From Aquamicrobium zhengzhouense (GTDB lineage Bacteria > Pseudomonadota > Alphaproteobacteria > Rhizobiales > Rhizobiaceae), in contig NZ_JADGMQ010000021.1 of the NCBI RefSeq assembly GCF_016124105.1, positions 1 through 54,719 on the forward strand: a stretch of 54,719 bases of DNA, read 5' to 3'. How positions within the stretch are numbered: position 1 is the stretch's first letter; each line of letters begins with the position of its first letter. Position numbers and translations under genes: made by a program. The notes beneath the pieces were generated by a model that searched no databases, was not told where the DNA came from, and saw only the letters and a list, made by a program, of their open reading frames with translations. This document shows, in pieces, positions 1 to 8,684 of this stretch.

Positions 1-138
1 GCCGACAAAGGTCGTCACCAGGATGATCGCCAACGCAATCGCCGAAAGTGACGTCAAGAAGCGCACCGCCCATTCGACCGGAGTCGAATGGGACAGGCCC
101 TCTTTGCGTTGGGTTTCCGTTACCGGATCGTTAGTCAT
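1..138 (-). CDS. TRAP transporter small permease, N-terminal part (cut by window edge)
   Basis: The first 46 codons of a minus-strand gene are visible. It starts with ATG at 138, and the protein begins MTNDPVTETQRKEG. A hydrophobic stretch (FLTSLSAIALAIILVTTFVG, residues about 27-46) then leads into the first membrane helix expected of a DctQ-type small subunit. The start overlaps the stop of the binding-protein gene by 8 bp, implying translational coupling, and the P-then-Q order is usual for TRAP operons. The identity rests on this context and the helix, because the rest of the gene lies outside the window. A large DctM permease is expected further left. Confidence 0.65.
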   Translation of the reverse strand, partial: MTNDPVTETQRKEGLSHSTPVEWAVRFLTSLSAIALAIILVTTFVG

Positions 139-1117
139 TCTTCAGCGCTTCAACGTAGGCGCGGGCGCCTGCGCCTGACGCCTCGACCTCAGCGACGACT
201 TCCTCGACTACAGGGGCAGAAGCTGCGTTGAACTTGGCAATCTCCTCATCGGAGAGGGTGATGACCTCTTTGCCTTCGGTCTTGGCAAAGGCGTCGAGCG
301 CACTTACGGCAACTTCCGCCCACGCCCTGTGGCCATTGCGGGCAGCGTCCTTGCCGGCTTCAATTACGGCCTTCTGGTGCTCTTCCGAAAGCTCGTTGAA
401 GCTGTCGCTGTTCATGACAAGGAAGAACTGCGAGATCGCCGTATCCATGCCAACGGTGATGCTCTTCGTTACTTCAGCCAGTCGGAAAGCGGTGAGCGTG
501 GTGGCGTCGATCATCGCACCGTCGATCACGCCGGTCTGCATCGAATTGTAGACGTCTGGTGCCGGCATCGAGACCGGCACGCCGCCCCAGGCTTCAACGA
601 CCAGACCTGCGTTGCGCGATGGCACGCGGATCTTCATGCCCTTGAGGTCTTCGAGCGTGCGGATCGGTTTGTTGGCCGAGAACAGAATGTTCGGCTGGTT
701 GTTCCACAACGCCAGCAGCTTCACCCGTCGGTATTCCTGATCGAGCAGGTCCTGCGCGGAAATGATCTTTTCGGTGCCGGTTTCGGCATCGATGACGCCG
801 GGCAGTTCACCGAGAAGGGTCAGCGGGAAGGTCGAAGCGGTATAGCCAGGCAGGCTGAAGACGATATCGGCAACCCCGTCAACAGCGCGGTTATACTGTT
901 CAGCAGGACCGGGTCCAAGTTCGCCACCCATATAGGTCTTGACGGTGACTTCCCCGTTTGTAGCCTGGGCGATGGCTTCGCCCAGCGGCTTGTAGACCTT
1001 TTCCAATGCGAAATGTGTTGGCGGTTGGAAGTCAGCCAGCTTCAGTTCCTTCGCCAAAGCGCCTGATACCGACAACAACCCGACGGCTACCGTCGCAAAA
1101 AGTGCAGACTTGAACAT
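131..1117 (-). CDS. TRAP transporter substrate-binding protein (DctP family)
   Basis: 328-residue periplasmic binding protein of a tripartite ATP-independent transporter. It has a signal peptide (MFKSALFATVAVGLLSVSGA, cleavage near ALA-KE), then the DctP fold. The family signature region is recognisable in GMKIRVPSRNAGLVVEAWGG, followed by the MQTGVIDGAM segment; the arginine of such segments normally contacts the substrate carboxylate. ATG at 1117 is preferred over an upstream in-frame start because it begins exactly at the signal peptide and is preceded by GGAGGAAA. The small permease follows with an 8-bp overlap. The substrate cannot be told from sequence; organic acids are usual for the family. 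Confidence 0.93.
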   Translation of the reverse strand: MFKSALFATVAVGLLSVSGALAKELKLADFQPPTHFALEKVYKPLGEAIAQATNGEVTVKTYMGGELGPGPAEQYNRAVDGVADIVFSLPGYTASTFPLTLLGELPGVIDAETGTEKIISAQDLLDQEYRRVKLLALWNNQPNILFSANKPIRTLEDLKGMKIRVPSRNAGLVVEAWGGVPVSMPAPDVYNSMQTGVIDGAMIDATTLTAFRLAEVTKSITVGMDTAISQFFLVMNSDSFNELSEEHQKAVIEAGKDAARNGHRAWAEVAVSALDAFAKTEGKEVITLSDEEIAKFNAASAPVVEEVVAEVEASGAGARAYVEALKND

Positions 1118-1823
1118 GTAAGGTTTCCTCCAAGGGCCTTGCGTCGATTTATCCCCCCGGCGCAAGGCGCATCCTGTTCTAAAGTTAGTGCAATTCTCCT
1201 GCCATCCAAAATACTTCTAGACACCCAAATTGAGATGGCTAAGTCAATAAGAGCCACCGAAGTAAGACATGCAAGCGTTGCCCAAAAAGCCGCGTGCGAA
1301 AAACAAAGAATCAATGGTGGCGTTGTCCATTCTTATGGTCATTTCGGCGCGGCACGATTGGCGGCGTTGGCGAGGGTGGCAGTTGCTTGATTACTTCCAC
1401 GCCAAACATGCTTGCGGAGCAAAGGGTGCGGATGCTCGACAAACTTGTCGCGACGCGAAGAGTAGCCTTATTTGGGGGACGAGGGCGGAGAGCGAATGTC
1501 GCGCAAAATGAAGCGGGGATCGTCCCGTTAAAGAAGCGCCACGCCACTCTGTGGCGCGGTTTTCTCTAAGAATGCGTATCTGGGCATTCTGGTCTGGCAT
1601 CCCCATCGTCCGGCTGGCCAGGTAACTACAGCTTCATCAAAATTCGTCCCAGCTGCCTGCATCGTCACTTTGCCGTGCAGCGAATATCGGATTGCTGCGC
1701 TGACGCATCGTTCGTCAGAATAAATCTTGTTCGCTTTGCGCTGTTCTGCGCGGCAATGGAGCCGATGACGAACGAGCGTCGTGGCTCGGCTCTTCGCCGC
1801 CAATCCGCCTGTTACCTGGTTGC
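1118..1823. other. Long intergenic region, no recognisable gene
   Basis: About 700 bp between the start of the TRAP binding-protein gene and the end of the response-regulator gene. Short open frames exist on both strands, but none has a recognisable domain, a good ribosome-binding site or a consistent composition. On the minus strand, TTGACT near 1242-1247 followed by TGTCTA about 18 bp on could be the -35/-10 of the TRAP operon (weak). A hairpin at 1536-1557 is listed separately. Confidence 0.5.
1536..1566. terminator. Hairpin with short T-tract, possible bidirectional terminator
   Basis: GCGCCAC (1536-1542) pairs perfectly with GTGGCGC (1551-1557) across an 8-nt loop. On the plus side it is followed by GGTTTTCTC; on the minus side the hairpin is followed by TTCTTTAA. 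It lies 270 bp past the stop of the minus-strand response-regulator gene and could end that operon, although the U-run is weak in both directions. Confidence 0.5.
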
Positions 1824-2477
1824 CTAGGGCTGACGCAGTAGCAACGTGACCAGTTCTGCCTGCCGGCTGGTGCGGGTCTTTTGGAAAATGTTGCGCATGT
1901 GGAACGCGACAGTGGTGCGCGAGATATTGAAGCTGTCCGCAATCTGGGACAATTGCCTTCCCTCCACGAGGGCGAGGACGATACGGGTTTCCGATGCTGT
2001 GAGGCCGAATGAAGCAGCAGCTGTCGCTGCACCAGCAGAGGGATCGACCGACGGAAAGGACGAGCGAATGCGCTCAATCTGGCGCAGGCGGGCCCCAACG
2101 GTCGCGAGCAGCAGGTCGTAGTCGATCGGCTTGACCAAATAGTCATCTGCGCCAAGACGCTTGCCTTCCACGACTTGCCGTGGATCACCGAGCGCCGTCA
2201 GAAATACGAACGGAATGTCGGAAAAACCGGCCCCCTTCGCGTGAACCGCTTTCAAAACCTCATAGCCGTCGCGGCCAGGCATCGAAATATCGCACAGGAT
2301 CAGGTCAGGACGGGTTGTGTTCAAAAGCTCAAGCGCTTGGTTTCCATCAGACGCTTCAATGGCAACATAGCCAGCTTCGACCAGCTCGTCCGTGATATCG
2401 CGGCGCAGGGCGTCTTCATCCTCAATGCACAGAACTACAGCGCGGTTGTTTCTCAGGCTCACGGATTGGCTGTTCAT
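1824..2477 (-). CDS. Two-component response regulator, REC plus LuxR-type HTH
   Basis: 217-residue DNA-binding response regulator. The receiver domain (about residues 12-130) has the acidic pocket (CIEDED), the phospho-acceptor aspartate in LILCDISMPGRDG, the conserved threonine in FLTA and the lysine in LVKP. The C-terminal part (about 155-215) is a LuxR/NarL-type HTH (LTASETRIVLALVEGRQLSQ then NISRTTVAFHMRNI). ATG at 2477 is chosen because it overlaps the kinase stop in a 4-bp ATGA and starts directly before the receiver domain; an upstream in-frame start would overlap the kinase further. It is the last gene of the sensor operon and the probable output of the kinase encoded just before it. 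Confidence 0.95.
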   Translation of the reverse strand: MNSQSVSLRNNRAVVLCIEDEDALRRDITDELVEAGYVAIEASDGNQALELLNTTRPDLILCDISMPGRDGYEVLKAVHAKGAGFSDIPFVFLTALGDPRQVVEGKRLGADDYLVKPIDYDLLLATVGARLRQIERIRSSFPSVDPSAGAATAAASFGLTASETRIVLALVEGRQLSQIADSFNISRTTVAFHMRNIFQKTRTSRQAELVTLLLRQP

Positions 2478-4285
2478 GCTGGTTCCGAGTGGGATAAGGG
2501 GGCTTCGTCTTTTGCCGTCACGGTGGTTGCACAAGGAAGGTCGAGGACGAAGGTGATCCGGTCGTCTTCACCTCTTTCGATCCGTACATCGCCCTCCTGC
2601 ATCCTTGCGAGCGTCCGGGCTATGTAAAGCCCAATGCCGATGCCTGGACGTCCCTCCGCATTCGTTCCGCGAAAATACCGCTCAAAAACGACATTCGGGC
2701 CGTCTTGCCGGTCGAGGGCTCCCTGGTTGCTGACGGCGCATTCAACGCGGCAATTTTTCGTTTCCACGGAGACGTCGATCGTTGTCCCAAGGGGCGAATA
2801 TTTCACCGCATTCGACAAGAGATTGGTGAGAATGTTCTCCGCGTGGACCGGGTCGCAATGGGCAATCGCTGCATGTCCTTCCACGGGGATAACTTCGATC
2901 TTTCGATCAGGCGTTTGTTCGGATTGTCGAAGGCAGAGATCATAGACCAATTGCCCGAGATCGCATGGTTGGATGCGTATCTCGATCTGACCGGCATCGA
3001 GCCGTGCGGAATCGAGTGTGCTCTCGACCAGTTTGGTCAGCCGCTCTATCGCCTGTCGGGCATTGCTCCCGCGCTGCAGAACCTCGTCCGGAGTAAGATT
3101 GTTGCGCCGCCTCATCAGCCTCTGGAGCGCAGAATCGATGATTGCGAGCGGTGTGCGGAACTGGTGTGAGACCATCGTGCCGAAATTTCGATACAGCTCT
3201 GCGGTCGCCCGCTCGCGCGTCAGGGCCGCGTCGAGTTCCTGAGTGCGCTCCTGCACAAGTTGCTCCAGCCGGTCGCGATGATCGGCAATCGCTCTTTGCG
3301 CTGCGCGCCGTTCTGTGACGTCGGATATCAGCAGGATTGAACCAACGATCCGCTCGCCATCGCGCAGTGAAAAGCAGCGTAGATCGACATAGAGCGCATC
3401 GGATTGACCGGGTAGGAAGAAGGGCTGGTCCAGCAATGCCGCAGATTGACCCGCAAGCGCTTCGCCGATTGCCTGTTCGATCCTTCCGATCTGGAAGAAG
3501 CCCGAAACGTCGGCCAGCCTGTGGCCGATTGTTTTGTCGACAGTCACGCCAAACAAACGCTCCGCAGCCTCGTTCCATACGGTGCAGCAGCGCTCCTTAT
3601 CGACCGCGATAATGCCTTCGCTGCTGGAGCCTATCAGTAGTTCTGAGAACGCCTTCTCCTTGTTCAGAAGCCGCGTACGTCTTCTCGCCTCGCGTATCGC
3701 CAGCAGGAAGTGGATGAAAAGTGCGGCGCCCGCCAGAGCGATGCCTGCCAGCGAGACGATGATGTGCCAAAGCTGGTCCCGCGAGATATCGAGCTTGTTG
3801 CCCAAATCATCCCATTCCGCGACCATAGCCTTGTTGGCAGCCTGACCCAGCATGGCGTTGTACGGCGCGAGTAGGCCGTGCAAGCGCTCGATGTCCGGTA
3901 TTTCGGGGGAGCCGATCAATCCGGCAAGTTCGGGAAGAACGTTGCGAAAGTCGCGCAGTGCATTGGCGAAGCCGAGTTGCTCCATTCGACGACGTTGCGG
4001 ACCGTCATCGAGCAAGGAAAATCGGCTCAGGAATACGTTGTAGCGCAACCGCAGTTCAGGCTGATCCGCGTAGTCGGCGGTGCTTGTCGCAGCCGCCTCG
4101 CTTAACTGGAGGCTCGCAAGATGCGCACGCGAGATCACCCACAACATGTTCTGTGTCGCCTCAATGCGCATGTCGCGCTCGACCTCGGACAGGCGGGTCA
4201 GCGAATACGCCAGCAGGACGATGAAAACGGCGATCGTCAGGATCGGCAGCGCGACGCCCAGCAATGCGCGCGTGGTCCAGTTCAT
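2474..4285 (-). CDS. Membrane sensor histidine kinase with PAS domain
   Basis: 603-residue inner-membrane kinase. Two transmembrane helices (about residues 7-28 and 180-204) enclose a periplasmic sensing segment of roughly 150 residues without a recognised domain. After the second helix come a PAS domain (region of GSSSEGIIAVDKERCCTVWN), a short coiled coil, a HisKA domain with the phospho-accepting histidine in MVSHQFRTPLAIID, and a HATPase with N-box (ENILTNLLSNAVKYS) and G-box (GIGIGLYIARTLA). ATG at 4285 overlaps the stop of the preceding gene in ATGA, and the response regulator overlaps its end the same way, so the three proteins are made together. The exported neighbour may present the signal to the periplasmic loop (inference). 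Confidence 0.95.
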   Translation of the reverse strand: MNWTTRALLGVALPILTIAVFIVLLAYSLTRLSEVERDMRIEATQNMLWVISRAHLASLQLSEAAATSTADYADQPELRLRYNVFLSRFSLLDDGPQRRRMEQLGFANALRDFRNVLPELAGLIGSPEIPDIERLHGLLAPYNAMLGQAANKAMVAEWDDLGNKLDISRDQLWHIIVSLAGIALAGAALFIHFLLAIREARRRTRLLNKEKAFSELLIGSSSEGIIAVDKERCCTVWNEAAERLFGVTVDKTIGHRLADVSGFFQIGRIEQAIGEALAGQSAALLDQPFFLPGQSDALYVDLRCFSLRDGERIVGSILLISDVTERRAAQRAIADHRDRLEQLVQERTQELDAALTRERATAELYRNFGTMVSHQFRTPLAIIDSALQRLMRRRNNLTPDEVLQRGSNARQAIERLTKLVESTLDSARLDAGQIEIRIQPCDLGQLVYDLCLRQSEQTPDRKIEVIPVEGHAAIAHCDPVHAENILTNLLSNAVKYSPLGTTIDVSVETKNCRVECAVSNQGALDRQDGPNVVFERYFRGTNAEGRPGIGIGLYIARTLARMQEGDVRIERGEDDRITFVLDLPCATTVTAKDEAPLSHSEPA

Positions 4286-4806
4286 CTGATGTCGAGCCGC
4301 TGCAATTGCCACACCCAGCGGTAATCGTATCTTATGTCTTTAAGTGCGGCATGCTGATCGCGGGGATAGACAATCCATAGCGGCCCCTTGTCCGAGGAAA
4401 GGAGCGGCTCGCCATCCATCTCATAGGCCACCAGCACGTCATACCGGTCGAATTCGTTGATCTCGATTTCTATCATGTAATCGTTGAGCGCTGTTGCGAT
4501 CACGGTGGAACCGTGCGCGCCGACGTGAGCCAGCAGGTCGCGCATCAAGAAGCCGCCGAAACGGCGCACCCCATCGGTAACTGCCGTTGACGTCTCCAGG
4601 CGGGCGGATGGAAGCGCCTTCAGCATCTCCATGTCGAAATACGCTGCGCCGTCGATATTGGTCCTCGAGATCCCGCCGCGTACTTCGAGCACGAATGGGC
4701 CTTCGGGGATGGCCAGCATTGACGAATCTCGTGCAATGGAAGGTGTTTGGATGCAAACGGCAGCCACAATTGCGGCAAGGAGAAGTCCACGCAAGTTGAC
4801 CCTCAA
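4282..4806 (-). CDS. Secreted protein with oxidoreductase molybdopterin-binding-like fold
   Basis: 174 residues with an N-terminal signal peptide (LLLAAIVAAVCIQTPSIA). The mature part resembles the sulfite-oxidase-like molybdopterin-binding domain in a short form: DMEMLKALPSARLETSTAVT, a GGFLMRDLLAHVG helix, ALNDYMIEIEINEFDRYDVL and GPLWIVYPRD near the end. The conserved cysteine that ligates molybdenum in true sulfite oxidases is not seen, so it is probably a binding or sensing protein rather than an enzyme (inference). The start at 4806 is TTG with a weak Shine-Dalgarno; a later TTG at 4794 is possible. It is the first gene of the operon with the histidine kinase and response regulator, suggesting an accessory periplasmic sensor. 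Confidence 0.85.
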   Translation of the reverse strand: MRVNLRGLLLAAIVAAVCIQTPSIARDSSMLAIPEGPFVLEVRGGISRTNIDGAAYFDMEMLKALPSARLETSTAVTDGVRRFGGFLMRDLLAHVGAHGSTVIATALNDYMIEIEINEFDRYDVLVAYEMDGEPLLSSDKGPLWIVYPRDQHAALKDIRYDYRWVWQLQRLDIR

Positions 4807-4869
4807 TTTTTCTAAATCTATCGCGTCTGGATAGATCGTAGCAGATTATAGCGAGATTTCCCGACATTT

Positions 4870-4889
4870 CCCCGTTCATTTGAACGGGG
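4870..4889. promoter_or_regulatory. 9-bp perfect inverted repeat in divergent promoter region
   Basis: CCCCGTTCA and TGAACGGGG are separated by TT in the 140-bp space between the divergent sensor operon and the VWA cluster. There is no T-run on either side, and both flanking genes read away from it, so an operator is more likely than a terminator. The response regulator 2.4 kb away or an unlinked factor could bind here (inference). Confidence 0.55.
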
Positions 4890-4946
4890 CGCGTTTGCTT
4901 TCACTTTGCTAGATTTCATGATGCCAAGGCAAGGGTGGGAGGAAGT

Positions 4947-5924
4947 ATGTGGGATTTTAGCACCGTCCGCGCGCTTGCGATGATGGGACGGACCATGCCT
5001 TTCATCGTGCTGCGCGCGGCAGTCTATTTTGGTATTGCAGTCGGCTACGTGCTGGTGACGGGAGTGGGGGCCGGAATCGGCTATGGCCTCGGCAGCTTCA
5101 GTGACGAGGGGTTCCAGGAAAGTTCATCGCTCTGGGGTGGCGCGATCGGCTTCAGCGTCTTCGGTGTCGTCATGTACTGGTTGCGCGAGTACACCCTTTA
5201 CATCGTCAAGGCGGGTCATATCGCAGTCTTGGTCGAACTCATCGATGGCAAGCAATTGCCGGAGGGACGAGGCCAGATCAGTCATGCAACGACCGTGGTT
5301 AGGGAGCGTTTCGTTCAGGCTTCGGCCCTGTTCGCGCTCGATCAACTGGTCAAAGGCGTGATCCATACCATCACCGGGCTGGCGCGAGGCATCCTGTCGA
5401 TCCTCCCGCTGCCCGGCGTCAGGCAGATAATGTCTCTCCTGCAAGCATTCCTGCGGATCGCCGTTGGCTTCGTCGATGAGGTGATCCTCGCCCACGCCAT
5501 CCGGGCACGCTCGACCGACACCTGGCGCTCGGCGCGGGAAGCTCTGGTGCTCTACGGCCAGAACTGGAAGACGATGCTGAAGAACGCCGCCTGGCTGACG
5601 CTGTTCGTCTATGGCCTGTCGTTCGCCGTCTTTCTCGTCGTGCTCGCGCCGGCCGCGGCCTTCGCCTACATGCTGCCCGGCGCATGGACGGCGGGTGGCT
5701 TTGTGTTCGCGCTGCTTTTTGCGTGGAGCGTCAAGGCAGCATTCCTTGAGCCCTTCGCCATCGCCTGCATGATGCAGGTCTACTTCCGTACCACCGAGGG
5801 ACAGCAGATCGATCCTGAATGGGACGCGCGGCTCGAACAAATGTCTTCGCATTTTCGCAAGATCAAGTCTCGCATCCTCGGCGGTGGCACCGCGGGCAAA
5901 GCGCATAGTGGAGCACCCGCATGA
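4947..5924 (+). CDS. Polytopic membrane protein of unknown function
   Basis: 325-residue hydrophobic protein with about six predicted membrane segments (for example FIVLRAAVYFGIAVGYVLVT, a glycine-rich second segment near GVGAGIGYGLGSF, and two long C-terminal helices around AAWLTLFVYGLSFAVFLVVL and WTAGGFVFALLFAWSVKAAF). No named family was recognised with certainty. ATG at 4947 is preferred to an in-frame GTG at 4935 because GGGAGGA ends 3-4 nt before it. The stop overlaps the start of the VWA gene in ATGA, so the two products are probably stoichiometric partners, the VWA protein being exported and this one in the membrane. Confidence 0.85.
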   Translation: MWDFSTVRALAMMGRTMPFIVLRAAVYFGIAVGYVLVTGVGAGIGYGLGSFSDEGFQESSSLWGGAIGFSVFGVVMYWLREYTLYIVKAGHIAVLVELIDGKQLPEGRGQISHATTVVRERFVQASALFALDQLVKGVIHTITGLARGILSILPLPGVRQIMSLLQAFLRIAVGFVDEVILAHAIRARSTDTWRSAREALVLYGQNWKTMLKNAAWLTLFVYGLSFAVFLVVLAPAAAFAYMLPGAWTAGGFVFALLFAWSVKAAFLEPFAIACMMQVYFRTTEGQQIDPEWDARLEQMSSHFRKIKSRILGGGTAGKAHSGAPA

Positions 5925-7837
5925 AAGGTCTTCTGATGGCTGTTCTAGGCACATTCGCCATCGGAACGGCTTCGCTTGCCCCCGCACTTGCGCAGGACAA
6001 GCCGGGCACCATTCTGGTGCTCGATGCTTCCGGCTCCATGTGGGGCCAGATTGACGGCGTGAACAAAATCGTCATTGCCCGAGAGGTTGTCTCCGGCATC
6101 CTCGCCGATTTTCCTGCGGACGAGCCGCTCGGCTTCGTCACCTATGGTCATCGCGAACGCGGACAGTGCTCGGACATCCAGACGGTCATCGAACCTGCGC
6201 CCGGAACTGCAAACGAGATCGTCAGGATCGTTGATGGACTGAACCCTCGCGGCATGACACCGATGACGGATGCGGTGATCGCGGCGGCACAATCGCTGCG
6301 TCATACGGAGCAGGTTGCGACTGTCATTCTCGTCTCGGACGGGATTGAGACCTGCAATCCGGATCCTTGCGCCGCCGCCCGCGAACTGGAGCGAGCCGGT
6401 ATAGACTTCACCGCCCATGTGATCGGCTTCGACGTCAGGGGCGAGGCGGAAGCGCTGCTTCAGATGCAGTGCATCGCAAGCGAGACGGGCGGTCGCTTTC
6501 TTACTGCAGACAACGCGCAGGAACTGACAGAAGCGCTACAGCAGGTGGTCGCCGCGCCAGCAGCGCTTCCCTCGTCGACGGAACTGACACTGCGTGCAGT
6601 GATGGACGGTGAAGACGGGCCTCTTGTCGAAACTCCCATCACCTGGACCTTCAGCCTGGACGGAGAAAGCTTTGAGGTTGAGGGCAACCCGGGCCTGATC
6701 GAATTGCCTCCCGGGCCTTGGGAAGTCACCGGTTATCACGTCGCGTTGGAGCAGGAGCAATCGGCACAGCTTGCGATCGTGGGCAGGCAACCGCGTACCC
6801 ATTCGATGGTGTTCGAGACGCCGGTTCCAACGGCTTCGCTTGTCGCGCCGGACAGTGCCGCAGCCGGGAAGGTGATCGAGATTGGCTGGAACGGCCCGGA
6901 CGAGCCGAGTGACAACATCCAGATCGCCCATGTCGGGGGCCGATATATAGATTTTGCCTATACGCGGGACGGAAACCCGCTGCGTCTCCAGTTGCCCGCC
7001 GAGCCTGGAAACTACGAACTGCGCTACAGCCTGCGTGATCGCCACGTAATTCACACCAGGCCGATTGAGATAACGCCCATAGAACTGGACATTATTGCCC
7101 CGACAACTGCCTCTGCCGGTTCGGTGACCGAGATCGGCTGGGTCGGCCCGGCGGCTTCCGACGACAACATCCAGATCGGACCGGAAGGCGGCCGTTACCT
7201 CCACTACGCTTATGTCCGCGATGGAAACCCGCTGCGGCTCCAGATGCCTATCGAACCCGGCATGTACGAACTTCGCTACAGCTTCCAGGATCGCGAGGTG
7301 ATCCATACCAGGCCGATTGAGATAACGCCGGTAGATCTCAACATCATTGCCCCTGAAACCGCCTCTGCCGGTTCGGTGATTGAGATCGGCTGGGTCGGCC
7401 CCGCGGCTTCCGACGACAATATCCAAATCGGACCGGAGGGCGGCCGTTACCTCCACTATGCCTACGTCCGCGATGGAAACCCGCTGCGGCTTCAGATGCC
7501 TATAGAACCCGGCACGTACGAACTTCGTTACAGTTTCCGGGATCGCGAGGTGATTCATACCAGGCCGATTGAGATAGCGCCCATAGATCTCAACATTGTT
7601 GCCCCCAAAACCGCGCCTGCCGGTGCGGTGATCGAGATCGGCTGGGTTGGCCCTGCGGCTTCCTACGACAATATCCAGATCGGGCGGGAAGGCGGTCGTT
7701 ACCTCCACTATGCTTACGTCCGCGATGGAAACCCGGTGCGCCTCCAGATGCCTAGCGAACCCGGAACATACGAACTTCGGTACAGCTTCCGTGACCGGGA
7801 GGTGGTCTTTACCCGCACCATCACCGTGACTGAATGA
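5921..7837 (+). CDS. Exported von Willebrand factor A protein with four tandem C-terminal repeats
   Basis: 638 residues. A signal peptide (to about residue 25, ALAQ-DK) precedes a VWA domain (about 29-215) with an intact metal-site motif in VLDASGSMWGQ, the distal threonine in MTPMTDAV and aspartate in ILVSDGIETC. Four consecutive 84-residue repeats start at residues 304, 388, 472 and 556, each running from an IIAP-like strand through GWVGPAASDDNIQIG and DGNPLRLQMP to YELRYSFRDREVIHTRPIEI; they look like beta-sandwich modules. Repeats 2 and 3 are nearly identical, repeats 1 and 4 are diverged. Upstream it overlaps the membrane-protein gene, and downstream an SH3-like protein follows after 13 bp. 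Likely a periplasmic or surface binding protein; the ligand is unknown. Confidence 0.93.
   Translation: MKGLLMAVLGTFAIGTASLAPALAQDKPGTILVLDASGSMWGQIDGVNKIVIAREVVSGILADFPADEPLGFVTYGHRERGQCSDIQTVIEPAPGTANEIVRIVDGLNPRGMTPMTDAVIAAAQSLRHTEQVATVILVSDGIETCNPDPCAAARELERAGIDFTAHVIGFDVRGEAEALLQMQCIASETGGRFLTADNAQELTEALQQVVAAPAALPSSTELTLRAVMDGEDGPLVETPITWTFSLDGESFEVEGNPGLIELPPGPWEVTGYHVALEQEQSAQLAIVGRQPRTHSMVFETPVPTASLVAPDSAAAGKVIEIGWNGPDEPSDNIQIAHVGGRYIDFAYTRDGNPLRLQLPAEPGNYELRYSLRDRHVIHTRPIEITPIELDIIAPTTASAGSVTEIGWVGPAASDDNIQIGPEGGRYLHYAYVRDGNPLRLQMPIEPGMYELRYSFQDREVIHTRPIEITPVDLNIIAPETASAGSVIEIGWVGPAASDDNIQIGPEGGRYLHYAYVRDGNPLRLQMPIEPGTYELRYSFRDREVIHTRPIEIAPIDLNIVAPKTAPAGAVIEIGWVGPAASYDNIQIGREGGRYLHYAYVRDGNPVRLQMPSEPGTYELRYSFRDREVVFTRTITVTE
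6830..7834 (+). repeat. Four tandem 252-bp coding repeats
   Basis: Units begin at 6830, 7082, 7334 and 7586, exactly 252 bp (84 codons) apart, inside the VWA gene. Units two and three share long runs of identical bases, including synonymous positions, which points to recent duplication or gene conversion; the first and last units are more diverged. Confidence 0.95.
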
Positions 7838-7850
7838 GACGGGGGGAGCG

Positions 7851-8675
7851 TTGAAGAAATTAAAATCGGCACTGCTTGCCGTCCTGTGGATCACGACGGC
7901 TGTCGCGATCGCACCTGCACGGGCCGAAATCGACGGCCATGGCCCGGATGCGTGGCGTGTCACCTCGGTTTCGCCACACGACGTGCTCAATGCGCGCATG
8001 GGGCCGGGGACGAACTATCCGATAATCGAGACATTCGCTCACAATGAGCGTGGCATGCAGCAGATCACGTGTGTCCCGTTCTACACCCTTGCCCACTATG
8101 AACGGTTTACTCAGGCGCAGATTGACGCCCTGCCGCAACGCTGGTGCCTGATGCGTAATGCCGCGATGACAAAGGCGGGATGGGTCGCCCAGCGTTTCAT
8201 CACGCCAGACGATTTGGCCGCCTCAGGTCCGGAAAGAGGTCCGGTGGAGGTTTTCAGCACCAGGCCTAGCGGGGCGGCGGGGTATTCGTCTGCTGGTGAT
8301 GCCATTGTCGATGAGGCGGAGAGGCTTGTCCGGAGTCTTTACGATGCGCAGGCCTTGGCGGAACAAGGCCGGGGAGCTGATATGCTTCAAGGCGGTTTGG
8401 CCGCGAAATATTTCACCTCAGATGTGGTCGCGCTGATGCGTTCGGGCGTAGGCGCACATCCACTTTATGGTGGGCAGGATTTTGAGGGCTACGTCACTCG
8501 CATCGCGCCTGATCCAGATCTTCCCATGCTGCGGGGGATGATTACCATCAATGTCGATTTCACAAATTTCGGCCAGCCGCAGCGCGCTGCCTTTTATCTG
8601 CGCGCAGATACGACACAACCGGGCGCCCCCTTGCGCATATTCCGGATTGAGCACGATGGCTGGTCTATTCCGTAG
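7851..8675 (+). CDS. Exported SH3-like domain protein with DUF3828-type C-terminus
   Basis: 274 residues, TTG start at 7851 preceded by GGGGGGAG at 4-11 bp. A signal peptide ends near PARA-EI. The N-terminal part has a bacterial SH3-like module (VLNARMGPGTNYPIIETF then GWVAQRFI), typical of envelope proteins. The C-terminal half (about 150-274) resembles DUF3828: a helix EAERLVRSLYDAQALAEQ, a region around KYFTSDVVALM, and a closing strand FRIEHDGWSIP. Cysteines in QQITCVP and RWCLMRN could form a disulfide in the periplasm. It follows the VWA gene by 13 bp and is probably in the same transcript. Confidence 0.88.
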   Translation: MKKLKSALLAVLWITTAVAIAPARAEIDGHGPDAWRVTSVSPHDVLNARMGPGTNYPIIETFAHNERGMQQITCVPFYTLAHYERFTQAQIDALPQRWCLMRNAAMTKAGWVAQRFITPDDLAASGPERGPVEVFSTRPSGAAGYSSAGDAIVDEAERLVRSLYDAQALAEQGRGADMLQGGLAAKYFTSDVVALMRSGVGAHPLYGGQDFEGYVTRIAPDPDLPMLRGMITINVDFTNFGQPQRAAFYLRADTTQPGAPLRIFRIEHDGWSIP

Positions 8676-8684
8676 AGGTGCGAA

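Noticed and set aside
1294-1569. Open frame in the 1.1-1.8 kb spacer
   Set aside because: No homology, poor start and a hairpin inside the frame; several overlapping frames of similar length exist.
5124-5987. 287-codon minus-strand frame opposite the membrane-protein gene
   Set aside because: Highly charged composition, no family and no ribosome-binding site; the plus-strand gene explains the region.
6830-7834. Long repeats as a mobile or CRISPR feature
   Set aside because: They are in-frame domain repeats of one protein.
6536-7999. 487-codon open frame on the minus strand opposite the VWA gene
   Set aside because: It mirrors the 84-residue repeats of the plus-strand gene and has no domain or start signals of its own; regular codon use on the other strand keeps it open.
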